Shown: piece by piece, positions 1 to 5,892 of the stretch
Position numbering within the stretch: the stretch's first letter is position 1
Layout: each line of letters begins with the position of its first letter
From: Chloroflexota bacterium
Lineage (GTDB): Bacteria > Chloroflexota > Anaerolineae > Anaerolineales > DRMV01
Length of the DNA stretch: 8,181 bases
Direction: 5' to 3'
NCBI GenBank assembly: GCA_013154225.1
Contig: JAADCW010000072.1
Location: 1 to 8,181, forward strand
Position numbers and translations under genes: made by a program
The notes under the pieces: model-generated
The model's input: the letters and a program-made list of their open reading frames with translations, nothing else
Databases searched by the model: none
What the model was told of the DNA's origin: nothing

Positions 1-275
1 TCCAGCGGTTCTTCAACCACGCAAATCAGGCCGTCATCCCGATGCGGGTCACGGCACACTGGGCAGAGTTCCTGCCCGGCTTCGGTGAAATTGAAGCACT
101 GCTGGCAGTAAGTTACTTCGCTCAAGCCCAAAATCGCCTCGGCCAGGGTTTCCCGCAAAGGGGCAGACGTTTCGCGCAAAAGGTAAAACGTCAGCCGCGA
201 GGCACTCTTAGGGCCGATGCCGGGCAGGGCCGCGAAGGCTTCGATGGCGCGTTGGATGGGGTCTGGGAGAGGCAT
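1..275 (-). CDS. recR: Recombination protein RecR, N-terminal part (cut by window edge)
   Basis: RecR works with RecF/RecO in the cytoplasm, helping load RecA on single-stranded gaps during recombinational repair. The 91 complete codons visible read MPLPDPIQRAIEAFAALPGI onwards. They show the helix-hairpin-helix segment at about residues 14-30 (ALPGIGPKSA) and a four-cysteine zinc finger, C57-x2-C60 and C71-x2-C74. The first Toprim strand follows (ICVVEEP, residues 84-90). RecR is usually about 200 residues, so a little under half is present and the rest lies to the left of the window. The ATG at 275 has no clear Shine-Dalgarno sequence, but the alignment of the HhH segment fits this start. 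It is the last visible gene of the dnaX-ebfC-recR cluster, 62 bases after ebfC. Identification is firm; the C-terminus is simply unseen. Confidence 0.95.
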   Translation of the reverse strand, partial: MPLPDPIQRAIEAFAALPGIGPKSASRLTFYLLRETSAPLRETLAEAILGLSEVTYCQQCFNFTEAGQELCPVCRDPHRDDGLICVVEEPL

Positions 276-287
276 AGGCAGTTGATG

Positions 288-315
288 GTTATAGGGGGCA
301 AGATACAGGGTGCAA
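288..315 (-). promoter_or_regulatory. Possible internal promoter for recR
   Basis: On the minus strand a TTGCAC box (310-315) is followed after 16 bases by TATAAC (288-293), which matches the sigma-70 -10 consensus at five of six positions. The -35 match is weak (three of six). Initiation would fall about 5-7 bases before the recR ATG, which also lacks a Shine-Dalgarno sequence, so the transcript could be almost leaderless. This is only a motif match; recR may instead be read entirely from the upstream genes. Confidence 0.25.
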
Positions 316-337
316 CAAATTCAGGGCAAGTTGCAGG

Positions 338-670
338 TTAGAAGAGGCCCAGGCCACTGAGCGACTGGGTGATGCCGCCGAGGCGTTCCTCGCTCAGTTT
401 TTGCGAGGCTTCCAGCGCGTTGTTGAACGCGCTCACCAGCAGGTCTTGGAGCATTTCCGCGTCGCCTTCGGCCAGCAGGTCGGGGTCAATTTCCACAGCC
501 ACGCATTTTTGATCACCGGTGAGCACCACTTTGACCGCGCCACCGCCTGCGGTGCCGGTCACCTGCTCTTCGGCCAATTTCTGCTGGGCTTCGTTCAACT
601 GCTGCTGCATTTGCTGAAGCAGCGCCATAGGGTCGCTCTTCTTACGCTTGGGGGGACGATATTTCGCCAT
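338..670 (-). CDS. ebfC: YbaB/EbfC family nucleoid-associated DNA-binding protein
   Basis: A 110-residue member of the YbaB/EbfC family, small homodimeric cytoplasmic proteins that bind DNA and are almost always encoded beside recR. The N-terminus is a basic tail (MAKYRPPKRKKSDP), followed by a Gln/Glu-rich helix (residues 15-35, MALLQQMQQQLNEAQQKLAE). The core then has the family patterns VTGTAGGGAVKVVLTGD and VEIDPDLL, and a C-terminal helix containing LVSAFNNALE. Length is normal for the family. The start at 670 is backed by GGAGG at 676-680 with a 5-base spacer. An internal ATG at 628 would remove the overlap with dnaX but also the basic tail. The gene overlaps the end of dnaX by 29 bases, which suggests translational coupling. 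Confidence 0.93.
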   Translation of the reverse strand: MAKYRPPKRKKSDPMALLQQMQQQLNEAQQKLAEEQVTGTAGGGAVKVVLTGDQKCVAVEIDPDLLAEGDAEMLQDLLVSAFNNALEASQKLSEERLGGITQSLSGLGLF

Positions 671-2231
671 GCGTGCCTCCAGAAGATTTTCGGATTTGAG
701 CCTGTACGATTTTGCCGCCTAATTCTACCGCAACCCGCGCCATGGTATGGTTAGCCAAAATTTCCGGGTCCACTTCGCCCTGGCCAGGCAACACTTTGAA
801 ACGCACAGCCACTGGCGTGCCCAACAGCGTGGTCAGCGCCCGTGCCAGGGTTTCCTGCCGCTCAGATTGCGCCAGCAACCGACGGGTGTTTTCCGAACCG
901 CGCAACCCCACCACCACGACGCCGTCGGCCACTTCCACAGGCACAGCCTGCTGTTGGTTGAGCAGGGAACGCAGGCTGGCATCCAAGTGGTAGGGCAGTT
1001 GCTTCCACGCGGCGAGCACGGCTTCCAAATTCAGGCGAGAAGGTGACGGCGAGGGGGACGCGGTGGGGCCTGCGGGGGGCGGGGGTGTCTGGGGCGGTGC
1101 GGATGAGGCGGCACGAACGGGACGCGGCTGCGGGGGCTGAGGCGCGGCCTGCGGCTCCACCAGTGCGGCTTCGACTAACGCCACTTCCAACGGTAGGCTG
1201 GGATGCCAATCCGCGCGGGCCTCGGCCGCGGCCTTTTCAAAGGCCCGAATTGCCCGCAGTAACTGCGCCATGCTCATGGCCTGGGCATAGCGCGCCAACT
1301 GCGGGCGGCGCTCAGGGGGGACGTCCAACAAATCCGCGTTGTTGGTTTTGGTCAACAACACCTGACGCAGGTACGCCACCATCTGCCGCGCGAGTTGTCG
1401 GGGGTCTGCCCCGCCGTCCAGCGCGGCGTGGATGGCTTCCAGGCCCGCGGCCAGTTCGCCGGTGACCAGCGCCTCGGTCAGGGCTTCCACGGTTTGGTCT
1501 TCAGCCGTGCCCAACACCGTGCGCGCCAGGGCCAAAGTGATGGGCTTGCCTGTGGAAGCCAGTTGATCCAAAAGGGAAATGGCATCCCGCAAACTGCCGG
1601 TGGCCTGCCGTGCGACCCATTGCAGGGCCTGAGGCTCGGCTTCCAGCCCTTCGCCTTCCACAATGCGCTGCAAATACGCCGTCATTTCGGCCACAGGAAT
1701 GCGGCGGAATTCGTAGCGCTGACAGCGCGAAAGCACGGTGGCGGGAATTTTGTGAATTTCAGTTGTGGCCAGCACAAAAATCGCGTGGGAAGGCGGCTCT
1801 TCCAGGGTTTTGAGCAGGGCGTTGAAAGCCGCGGTGGAGAGCATGTGCACTTCGTCAATGATATAGACCTTGTAACGGCCCTGGCTGGGCGCAAATGCAA
1901 TTTTGTCGCGCAGGTCGCGGATGTCGTCCACGCTGGTGTTGGATGCCGCGTCAATCTCAATGAGATCCATAAAGCGCCCTTGGTTGATGGCCTGACAATG
2001 GTCACACTGATCGCAAGGGCGGTGCTGTGGGTCGGGGTGCAGGCAGTTGACGGCTTTAGCCAGCAAACGCGCGGTTGTGGTTTTGCCCGTGCCACGCGGG
2101 CCCGCGAACAAATATGCATGGGCCACGCGCTCTGCCGCGATGGCATTGCGCAGGGTCTGCACCACGTGTTCCTGCCCGACAACTTCTTCCCACGTTCGGG
2201 GACGCCACTTTCGATAAAGGGCTTGTGTCAT
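642..2231 (-). CDS. dnaX: DNA polymerase III subunit gamma/tau (clamp loader ATPase)
   Basis: This is the motor subunit of the clamp loader, which opens the beta sliding clamp and places it on primed DNA at the replication fork. The 529-residue protein has all AAA+ marks: Walker A GPRGTGKT (44-51), zinc-binding cysteines C63, C73, C76 and C79, and Walker B IIDEVH (124-129). Sensor 1 lies in LATTE (154-158), the SRC arginine finger at 168-170 and sensor 2 in GSLRDA (212-217). A helical collar domain runs to about residue 355. A Pro/Ala/Ser-rich linker (about 358-398) leads to a C-terminal domain resembling domain V of tau. The ATG at 2231 follows TGAGGAAG at good spacing. It sits 33 bases after the LysM gene and overlaps ebfC. 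No run of five or more A is present on the coding strand, so there is no sign of the slippage that yields a short gamma form in some bacteria. Confidence 0.97.
   Translation of the reverse strand: MTQALYRKWRPRTWEEVVGQEHVVQTLRNAIAAERVAHAYLFAGPRGTGKTTTARLLAKAVNCLHPDPQHRPCDQCDHCQAINQGRFMDLIEIDAASNTSVDDIRDLRDKIAFAPSQGRYKVYIIDEVHMLSTAAFNALLKTLEEPPSHAIFVLATTEIHKIPATVLSRCQRYEFRRIPVAEMTAYLQRIVEGEGLEAEPQALQWVARQATGSLRDAISLLDQLASTGKPITLALARTVLGTAEDQTVEALTEALVTGELAAGLEAIHAALDGGADPRQLARQMVAYLRQVLLTKTNNADLLDVPPERRPQLARYAQAMSMAQLLRAIRAFEKAAAEARADWHPSLPLEVALVEAALVEPQAAPQPPQPRPVRAASSAPPQTPPPPAGPTASPSPSPSRLNLEAVLAAWKQLPYHLDASLRSLLNQQQAVPVEVADGVVVVGLRGSENTRRLLAQSERQETLARALTTLLGTPVAVRFKVLPGQGEVDPEILANHTMARVAVELGGKIVQAQIRKSSGGTHGEISSPQA
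676..680 (-). promoter_or_regulatory. Shine-Dalgarno site of ebfC inside dnaX
   Basis: GGAGG on the minus strand lies 5 bases ahead of the ATG at 670, inside the last codons of dnaX. It supports the longer start of ebfC and makes translation of ebfC likely to depend partly on ribosomes finishing dnaX. Confidence 0.7.
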
Positions 2232-2264
2232 AACTTCCTCACTTGAGCAATCGCATTCCAGGGC

Positions 2265-2933
2265 TTAGGGCACGACATATTGCGCGACGACCTGCCCTTG
2301 AGGGTTTCGCAGCGAAACAATCTTGCCTGAGCGCCATACGGCCTTGTCCAAACCCCAATACAAATCCACCACGGTATCGGGCAGACCGCCTTTGGTCCAC
2401 ACCTGCACTGCGCCATTCTGCTCCAAACTCAACACAGGGAAGGTGTAAACATGCCCTTCGCCATCGTCCAATTTCCAGCCTTGCAGGTTGAGGCTGCCCT
2501 GGCCGTGGTAGGAAATCAAAACGCGCTCATCCTCCAACACGCCCGCGCCTAACACGCCGTCGATGGTCAAATCACCTTGGGAAAGCGCCACAGGCGTGGG
2601 CGTAGGCGCCACCCCAGGGATCAACAAAGCCTGCCCCACAGCCAAAGTCGTGTCGGGCTTGAGATGGTTGAGTTCGCAAAGGGCTTCGATGGAAACGCCA
2701 AACTTTTGGGCAATGCTCCCCAGGGTATCGCCCGAACGCACGGTGTAGGCAAAACGCGGGGGCGTAGGCGAAGCAGTAGCCAAAGGCTGAACCGTGGCCA
2801 CGGCCACTTCGGGCGTTGGGGGCGGGGGCGGCAAATGGGAACGCCCCCACAGCGTCAAGACCAGCCACGCGGTGCAGGCTGAAACCAACACGTTGAGGCC
2901 AAGGTAAAACAAAGCGCGCGTCCGATTGCTCAT
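2265..2933 (-). CDS. Membrane-anchored LysM and lamin-tail domain protein
   Basis: A 222-residue envelope protein of unknown exact role. The N-terminus is a signal anchor (hydrophobic about residues 7-29, with R4 and R6 before it). A Pro/Thr-rich spacer (about 35-60) leads to one LysM domain (about 63-107) that begins YTVRSGDTLGSIAQKFGVS and ends QALLIPG; LysM binds the GlcNAc-containing glycan of peptidoglycan. After a second TPTP linker, the C-terminal 105 residues look like a lamin-tail domain (LNLQGWKLDDGEGHVYTFP, a V-x-V-W-T-K-G turn, LYWG, and SLRNPQGQVVAQY). The pattern VSAC at 17-20 resembles a lipobox, but the sequence stays hydrophobic after the cysteine, so a transmembrane anchor is more likely. 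I chose the ATG at 2933, which has GGGAAGAAG ahead of it; a TTG at 2972 would overlap the promoter candidate. It lies 33 bases before dnaX and probably shares its transcript. Confidence 0.85.
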   Translation of the reverse strand: MSNRTRALFYLGLNVLVSACTAWLVLTLWGRSHLPPPPPTPEVAVATVQPLATASPTPPRFAYTVRSGDTLGSIAQKFGVSIEALCELNHLKPDTTLAVGQALLIPGVAPTPTPVALSQGDLTIDGVLGAGVLEDERVLISYHGQGSLNLQGWKLDDGEGHVYTFPVLSLEQNGAVQVWTKGGLPDTVVDLYWGLDKAVWRSGKIVSLRNPQGQVVAQYVVP

Positions 2934-2971
2934 GGGCTTCTTCCCATTTTGGAATAAAAACTGTTGTGCCA

Positions 2972-2980
2972 ATCATAGCA
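2972..2980 (-). promoter_or_regulatory. Extended -10 promoter for the LysM-dnaX-ebfC-recR unit
   Basis: On the minus strand TGCTATGAT forms an extended -10 (TGn plus a five-of-six match to TATAAT). The -35 region is poor, which is common for extended -10 promoters. It lies 38 bases before the chosen ATG at 2933 and just after a terminator-like hairpin, so it would start a fresh transcript covering the LysM gene and the replication/repair genes. Confidence 0.5.
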
Positions 2981-2981
2981 C

Positions 2982-3003
2982 AAAAATCGCTCCCCCGCGA
3001 GCG
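2982..3003 (-). terminator. Rho-independent terminator after the methyltransferase gene
   Basis: On the minus strand CGCTC (2999-3003) and GAGCG (2988-2992) can pair around a six-base GC-rich loop, and the hairpin is followed at once by ATTTTT. The stem is short (5 bp) but all G/C apart from one pair. It lies 42 bases past the methyltransferase stop codon and directly before the LysM promoter candidate, where a terminator is expected. Confidence 0.55.
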
Positions 3004-3013
3004 CACACCAGCC

Positions 3014-3051
3014 CCCTAAAAGCACCACCGCCACGGCCTGCTTTTTTAGGG
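3014..3051 (-). repeat. Imperfect inverted repeat over the methyltransferase stop codon
   Basis: CCCTAAAAAAGC (3040-3051) and GCTTTTAGGG (3014-3023) on the minus strand can pair with a two-A bulge around a 16-base loop. The stop codon of the methyltransferase lies in the first arm. No U-tract follows directly, so it may only strengthen the terminator that comes next or protect the 3' end. Confidence 0.4.
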
Positions 3052-3870
3052 CACCTGGCCAAAAAGCAAAATCTTCGTCACAGCATCACGGGCTTCGTCG
3101 CCGCTCAGATATTGGGGCAAGATGCGCGCCTTTGCCCGCCGAAAAGCCTCCTCATCCCGTGAAAGCACCTGCACTTCCAAAGAAGCAAAGAAAGGCGAAA
3201 GAATGCGCTCATAATCCCAAATGCGCAACCGATTGAGATGGCTGGAAGGGTTAAGCCATCGCTGCCAAACGGCATCGGGGTAGGTCAACATTTCAAAGGG
3301 GTATTTGAAGAAATGATCGCGCAAATCCACAAAATGCAAATGAAAACCGCCTGGGCTGGTAAGGCGCACCAACGCGCGGGTGACGCCTTCAACGTCGTTC
3401 AAATGCTCATAAACCGAAGAACTCAAAACCAAATCCACTGAACCTATGGTTTGTTGCACCTCTGGCGAGCGAATGTCATCGTGTATCAGGGTGAAATACT
3501 GGGGTCGGGGGAGCACCGTTTTCCCCTGTTTAGTCAGGAATTGGGGATAATGGGACGCCAGCCGCGCGTTCGCCTGATGATTGGGCACAGCAAACTTGTC
3601 GCATAGCACCACGTGGGCTGCACCGAGGCGCAACAATTCCGCGCCTACGGCAAAATTGCCCCCATAACCAAACACCATCACCCGCTGGCCCACCCATGAT
3701 ACCCCTCGGGCTTGCAAGGCCTGGGCATAGCGAGCTACCGCGGCCGGGGCATCGCGGGTTTCCAAACCAGGCTCGATAAGCCAATGCCGATGGAGCAAAA
3801 ACCGCACAATAGCCGCGGGCATAAAACGCCGCCCCACCCGTAACACCACGTAATCGCCATGCCCTTGCAT
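3046..3870 (-). CDS. Class I SAM-dependent methyltransferase, substrate unknown
   Basis: A 274-residue Rossmann-fold methyltransferase with no visible membrane segment, so probably cytoplasmic. Motif I is VMVFGYGGN (64-72), the acidic residue after strand 2 is D91 in VVLCDKF, and the motif IV/post region is VDLVLSSSVYEHLNDVEGV (145-163). PGGFHLHFVDLRDH (173-186) follows. These are marks of the Methyltransf_11/23-like group. The C-terminal part (FEMLTYPDAVWQRWLNPSSH, then NRLRIWDYE) probably forms a lid or substrate-binding region. Substrate cannot be read from sequence. The ATG at 3870 was chosen because AGGAGG lies 7 bases ahead. A longer frame from 3984 would run through a strong terminator hairpin at 3936-3966 and has no homologous look. 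No good promoter was seen, so it may be read through from ilvE. Confidence 0.85.
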   Translation of the reverse strand: MQGHGDYVVLRVGRRFMPAAIVRFLLHRHWLIEPGLETRDAPAAVARYAQALQARGVSWVGQRVMVFGYGGNFAVGAELLRLGAAHVVLCDKFAVPNHQANARLASHYPQFLTKQGKTVLPRPQYFTLIHDDIRSPEVQQTIGSVDLVLSSSVYEHLNDVEGVTRALVRLTSPGGFHLHFVDLRDHFFKYPFEMLTYPDAVWQRWLNPSSHLNRLRIWDYERILSPFFASLEVQVLSRDEEAFRRAKARILPQYLSGDEARDAVTKILLFGQVP

Positions 3871-3877
3871 CCCCGCC

Positions 3878-3883
3878 CCTCCT
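3878..3883 (-). promoter_or_regulatory. Shine-Dalgarno site fixing the methyltransferase start
   Basis: A perfect AGGAGG on the minus strand sits 7 bases before the ATG at 3870. It decides between this start and the longer open frame that begins at 3984. Confidence 0.8.
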
Positions 3884-3935
3884 AAGAATCCCTCCGAACA
3901 CTTCTTGCGGATGTCGCTTCCAACAAGCACGCTGC

Positions 3936-3966
3936 AGAAAAGAGCCTCTCTTAGCGGAAGAGAGGC
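3936..3966 (-). terminator. Rho-independent terminator between ilvE and the methyltransferase
   Basis: On the minus strand GCCTCTCTT (3958-3966) pairs perfectly with AAGAGAGGC (3944-3952) around a five-base loop, followed by TCTTTTCT. This is a 9-bp stem with a U-rich tail, a good intrinsic terminator for a leftward transcript. It lies 127 bases past the ilvE stop and 66 bases before the methyltransferase ATG. The flank CCCTCACCCTCAC before the stem recalls the palindromic 'CCCTCACCC...CCTCTCCC' intergenic repeats found in many bacterial genomes, so it could also be a copy of a dispersed element. Confidence 0.65.
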
Positions 3967-4038
3967 GTGAGGGTGAGGGCACAAACCAAAACTTTTTCGC
4001 CTTCACACCATGTTTTTTTGGACAGGTACGCAATCTAA

Positions 4039-4071
4039 CACGGGTAGGCCCAAACCTGCGGCCTACCCGTG
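4039..4071. repeat. Perfect 12-bp palindrome downstream of ilvE
   Basis: CACGGGTAGGCC (4039-4050) and GGCCTACCCGTG (4060-4071) are exact reverse complements around a nine-base loop. The hairpin starts 23 bases after the ilvE stop codon. Neither side has a U-tract, so it is not a standard intrinsic terminator. It could be a 3'-end stabiliser, a Rho-assisted end, or a REP-like dispersed repeat. Short gcaatc copies flank both sides (4030-4035 region and 4071-4076) in direct orientation. Confidence 0.7.
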
Positions 4072-4093
4072 CAATCGTTGTCATGCGGCGATC

Positions 4094-5017
4094 TTAGTCG
4101 TACACTGCTACGTTCCAATCGCGGTATTTGGGCAACTGCCCATGCACCAATTTGGTGAACAATTCCCTCAACTGGGTGGTGATGGGGCCCATTTCGCCCG
4201 TCCCCACAGGGTAGAAGTCCACCTTGGTCACCGCGGTAATTTGGGCCGCGGTGCCGGTGAGGAACAATTCATCGCAAATATACACTTCCGTGCGGTCAAT
4301 GGGGCGTTCCACCACTTCAATGCCCAATTCCTCACGGGCCAACTGGATGACGGTGCGGCGGGTGATGCCTTCCAGAATGTTTTCCGTCACCGGCGGCGTA
4401 ATCAGCACGCCATCACGCACGATAAAGATGTTTTCCGCGCTCCCCTCAGAAATATGCCCTTCATTGGTCAACACCAACGCCTCGTCAAAACCGGCCAAAA
4501 GGGCGTCGGATTTGATGAAAGCCGAGTTGACATATGCCCCGCCGATTTTGCCGCGTGCGGGGATGGTATTGTCGTCAATGCGCCGCCAGCCCGAAATGGT
4601 CACATGCGCGCCCGTATCGTTGCTTACGTAGCGGTCAAAGGGCAGGGAGAAAATCGTAATTTCATCGGTAAGCCCATGCAGTTTGACGCCAATGATCTCA
4701 TCGGCCTTGTATGCCAGCGGACGGATATACACATCACAGCGGTGCCCTTCGGCGCGGAGCAGTTCTTTGGTGATCTCCGTCAAACTTTCGGGCGTGTAAT
4801 CAAATTCCATCCGCAGCAGTTTGGCCGAGCGCAGCAAGCGCCGATAATGGTCATAAGGCCGGAAAAGATACAACTGCTGGTCTTCCTCGTTCCAATAGGC
4901 CCGGACGCCGCCAAAGACCGACGTGCCATAATTCAACGCATGGGTCATCACCCCTACTTTGGCCTCAGAGTACGGCACAATTTTGCCCTTGAAGTACGCA
5001 TATTTGGGAAGAGCCAC
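4094..5017 (-). CDS. ilvE: Branched-chain amino acid aminotransferase
   Basis: A PLP-dependent fold-type IV (class IV) aminotransferase that moves the amino group between glutamate and the 2-oxo acids of leucine, isoleucine and valine, the last step of their synthesis. The 307-residue protein is the normal length. Visible marks are the start ALPKYAYFKGKIVPYSEAKV and the substrate/phosphate region with YIRPLAY (97-103). The PLP lysine is expected at K157 in GKIGGAYVNS. LTNEGHISEGSAENIFIV (183-200), GITRR (217-221) and GTAAQITAV (255-263) follow. The start is a GTG at 5017, with AAGGAGG at 5024-5030 spaced by 6 bases; an ATG at 5080 is in frame but would include the leader hairpins. The leader from the TATAAT at 5097-5102 is about 70 bases long. 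No other branched-chain synthesis genes lie in the window. A D-amino acid aminotransferase is a distant alternative, but the motifs fit IlvE better. Confidence 0.94.
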   Translation of the reverse strand: MALPKYAYFKGKIVPYSEAKVGVMTHALNYGTSVFGGVRAYWNEEDQQLYLFRPYDHYRRLLRSAKLLRMEFDYTPESLTEITKELLRAEGHRCDVYIRPLAYKADEIIGVKLHGLTDEITIFSLPFDRYVSNDTGAHVTISGWRRIDDNTIPARGKIGGAYVNSAFIKSDALLAGFDEALVLTNEGHISEGSAENIFIVRDGVLITPPVTENILEGITRRTVIQLAREELGIEVVERPIDRTEVYICDELFLTGTAAQITAVTKVDFYPVGTGEMGPITTQLRELFTKLVHGQLPKYRDWNVAVYD

Positions 5018-5023
5018 GGTTCG

Positions 5024-5030
5024 CCTCCTT
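5024..5030 (-). promoter_or_regulatory. Strong Shine-Dalgarno site fixing the GTG start of ilvE
   Basis: AAGGAGG on the minus strand lies 6 bases before GTG at 5017. This near-perfect site favours the GTG over the in-frame upstream ATG at 5080. Confidence 0.8.
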
Positions 5031-5043
5031 CTAAACACCTGGT

Positions 5044-5078
5044 GATGAGCGGGCCTCATCTCGCCGCGCGGCTGCGGC
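5044..5078 (-). other. Two small hairpins in the ilvE leader
   Basis: GATGAG (5055-5060 on the minus strand) pairs with CTCATC (5044-5049) around five bases, and GCCGC (5074-5078) pairs with GCGGC (5063-5067) around six bases. Both lie between the promoter candidate and the ribosome site. No U-tract or row of Leu/Ile/Val codons was seen, so a classical attenuator is not supported. Confidence 0.3.
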
Positions 5079-5096
5079 ATCGAATTTCTTTGAGTA

Positions 5097-5102
5097 ATTA
5101 TA
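5097..5102 (-). promoter_or_regulatory. Leftward -10 element for ilvE
   Basis: A perfect TATAAT on the minus strand, 79 bases before the ilvE start. No good -35 box was found at 16-18 bases upstream. Its position in the divergent gap makes it the best promoter candidate for ilvE. Confidence 0.5.
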
Positions 5103-5127
5103 CACCCGCGCCTGCCGAAAGTACCGC

Positions 5128-5155
5128 TTGGGCAGAAGAGACTTCATGCTATAAT
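5128..5155 (+). promoter_or_regulatory. Promoter of the minCDE-rodA operon
   Basis: TGCTATAAT (5147-5155) is a perfect extended -10. TTGGGC (5128-5133) lies 16 bases upstream as a partial -35. Initiation would be near 5162, giving a leader of about 22 bases before minC. A short inverted repeat (CTGCC at 5112-5116, GGCAG at 5131-5135) overlaps the -35 and might be an operator, though the arms are too short to be sure. Confidence 0.65.
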
Positions 5156-5183
5156 CAACACAAATTCTTTTTGGGAGCCATTG

Positions 5184-5867
5184 GTGGCCGAAGTCGCACC
5201 GAAAATCGAAATCAAGGGCATTCGAGACGGATTGCTGATTACCATCGGCGATGGCGCGGATTGGGAAAGCGTCCAGGCCGCGCTGATCGCTCGCATTGAA
5301 GCACAGGCCGACTTTTTCAACGGCGCACGCGTGGCGCTGGATGTGGGTTCCCGCCCCCTCAAAGCCGCGCAATTGGGCAAACTGCGCGACCGCCTGGGTG
5401 ATTTTGGCATCACCCTGTGGGCAGTGACCAGCGACTCGCCCAAAACCCAACAAAACGCCCGCAGCCTGGGGTTAGAAACCCAACTGACCAAACCCCGCCC
5501 TGGCCGCGTGGTCAAACCCCTGGATCCCCATCCCGAAGGCGAAGAAGCCCTGCTGGTGCGCCGCACCCTGCGCTCGGGGATGCGGGTCACCTTTGCCGGG
5601 CACGTGGTGGTGCTGGGGAACGTCCATCCAGGGGCAGAAATCATCGCGGGCGGCGACATCATCGTCTGGGGCAGGCTGAAAGGCGTAGCCCACGCGGGTG
5701 CCAACGGCAACACCCAGGCTGTGGTCTGCGCCTTGGACCTTTCCCCAACCCAACTGCGCATTGCCGGCCACATCGCCACTGCCCCGCCCCGCAAGGGCAA
5801 ACCCGTGCCTGAAAAGGCCTCCCTCAAAGACGGCCAGGTGGTTGCCGAACCCTGGTCAGGGAAATGA
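5184..5867 (+). CDS. minC: Septum site-determining protein MinC
   Basis: MinC inhibits FtsZ polymerisation away from midcell; MinD brings it to the membrane. The 227-residue protein has the usual two parts. The N-terminal FtsZ-inhibiting domain covers about residues 6-100 (IEIKGIRDGLLITIGDG, ADFFNGARVALDVGSR). A charged, Pro-containing linker leads to the C-terminal beta-helix that dimerises and binds MinD (about 124-222). That part has the hallmark RTLRSGMRV, GNVHPGAEIIAGGDIIVWGR, GVAHAGA and QLRIAG. Length matches the E. coli protein closely. The GTG at 5184 is preferred over the TTG one codon upstream because GGGAG (5173-5177) is 6 bases away from it. It is the first gene of the operon; a hairpin separates it from minD. 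Confidence 0.95.
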   Translation: MAEVAPKIEIKGIRDGLLITIGDGADWESVQAALIARIEAQADFFNGARVALDVGSRPLKAAQLGKLRDRLGDFGITLWAVTSDSPKTQQNARSLGLETQLTKPRPGRVVKPLDPHPEGEEALLVRRTLRSGMRVTFAGHVVVLGNVHPGAEIIAGGDIIVWGRLKGVAHAGANGNTQAVVCALDLSPTQLRIAGHIATAPPRKGKPVPEKASLKDGQVVAEPWSGK

Positions 5868-5873
5868 ACAACC

Positions 5874-5892
5874 CGCGGGCTTTGAGCCCGCG
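5874..5892 (+). repeat. Hairpin between minC and minD
   Basis: CGCGGGC (5874-5880) and GCCCGCG (5886-5892) are perfect complements around the loop TTTGA. It begins 6 bases after the minC stop and ends 8 bases before the GAGG ribosome site of minD. No U-tract follows, so it is unlikely to terminate transcription. It might set the ratio of MinC to MinD by affecting RNA decay or translation, or be a copy of a dispersed palindrome. Confidence 0.6.

Noticed and set aside
1395..2246. A 283-codon open frame on the + strand across dnaX
   Set aside because: It lies opposite the AAA+ core of dnaX and shows no family pattern; it is a shadow of codon bias.
2874..2885. Lipobox-like VSAC in the LysM protein
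   Set aside because: The sequence stays hydrophobic for about nine residues past the cysteine, which fits a transmembrane anchor rather than a lipoprotein. It is kept only as a remote option.
2934..2972. TTG start giving a 13-residue longer LysM protein
   Set aside because: The TTG overlaps the extended -10 element and has no ribosome site, whereas the ATG at 2933 gives a normal signal-anchor N-terminus.
3871..3984. N-terminal extension of the methyltransferase
   Set aside because: The extension would be coded through the terminator hairpin and the AGGAGG site, and it does not resemble the start of a methyltransferase. The start at 3870 explains the data better.
4010..5299. A 429-codon open frame on the + strand across ilvE
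   Set aside because: It is the complement of ilvE, whose motifs and ribosome site are clear. The frame has no recognisable domain and exists because GC-rich codon use leaves few stops on the other strand.
5144..5827. A 227-codon minus-strand frame opposite minC
   Set aside because: No family pattern is visible and minC carries full MinC hallmarks on the + strand.
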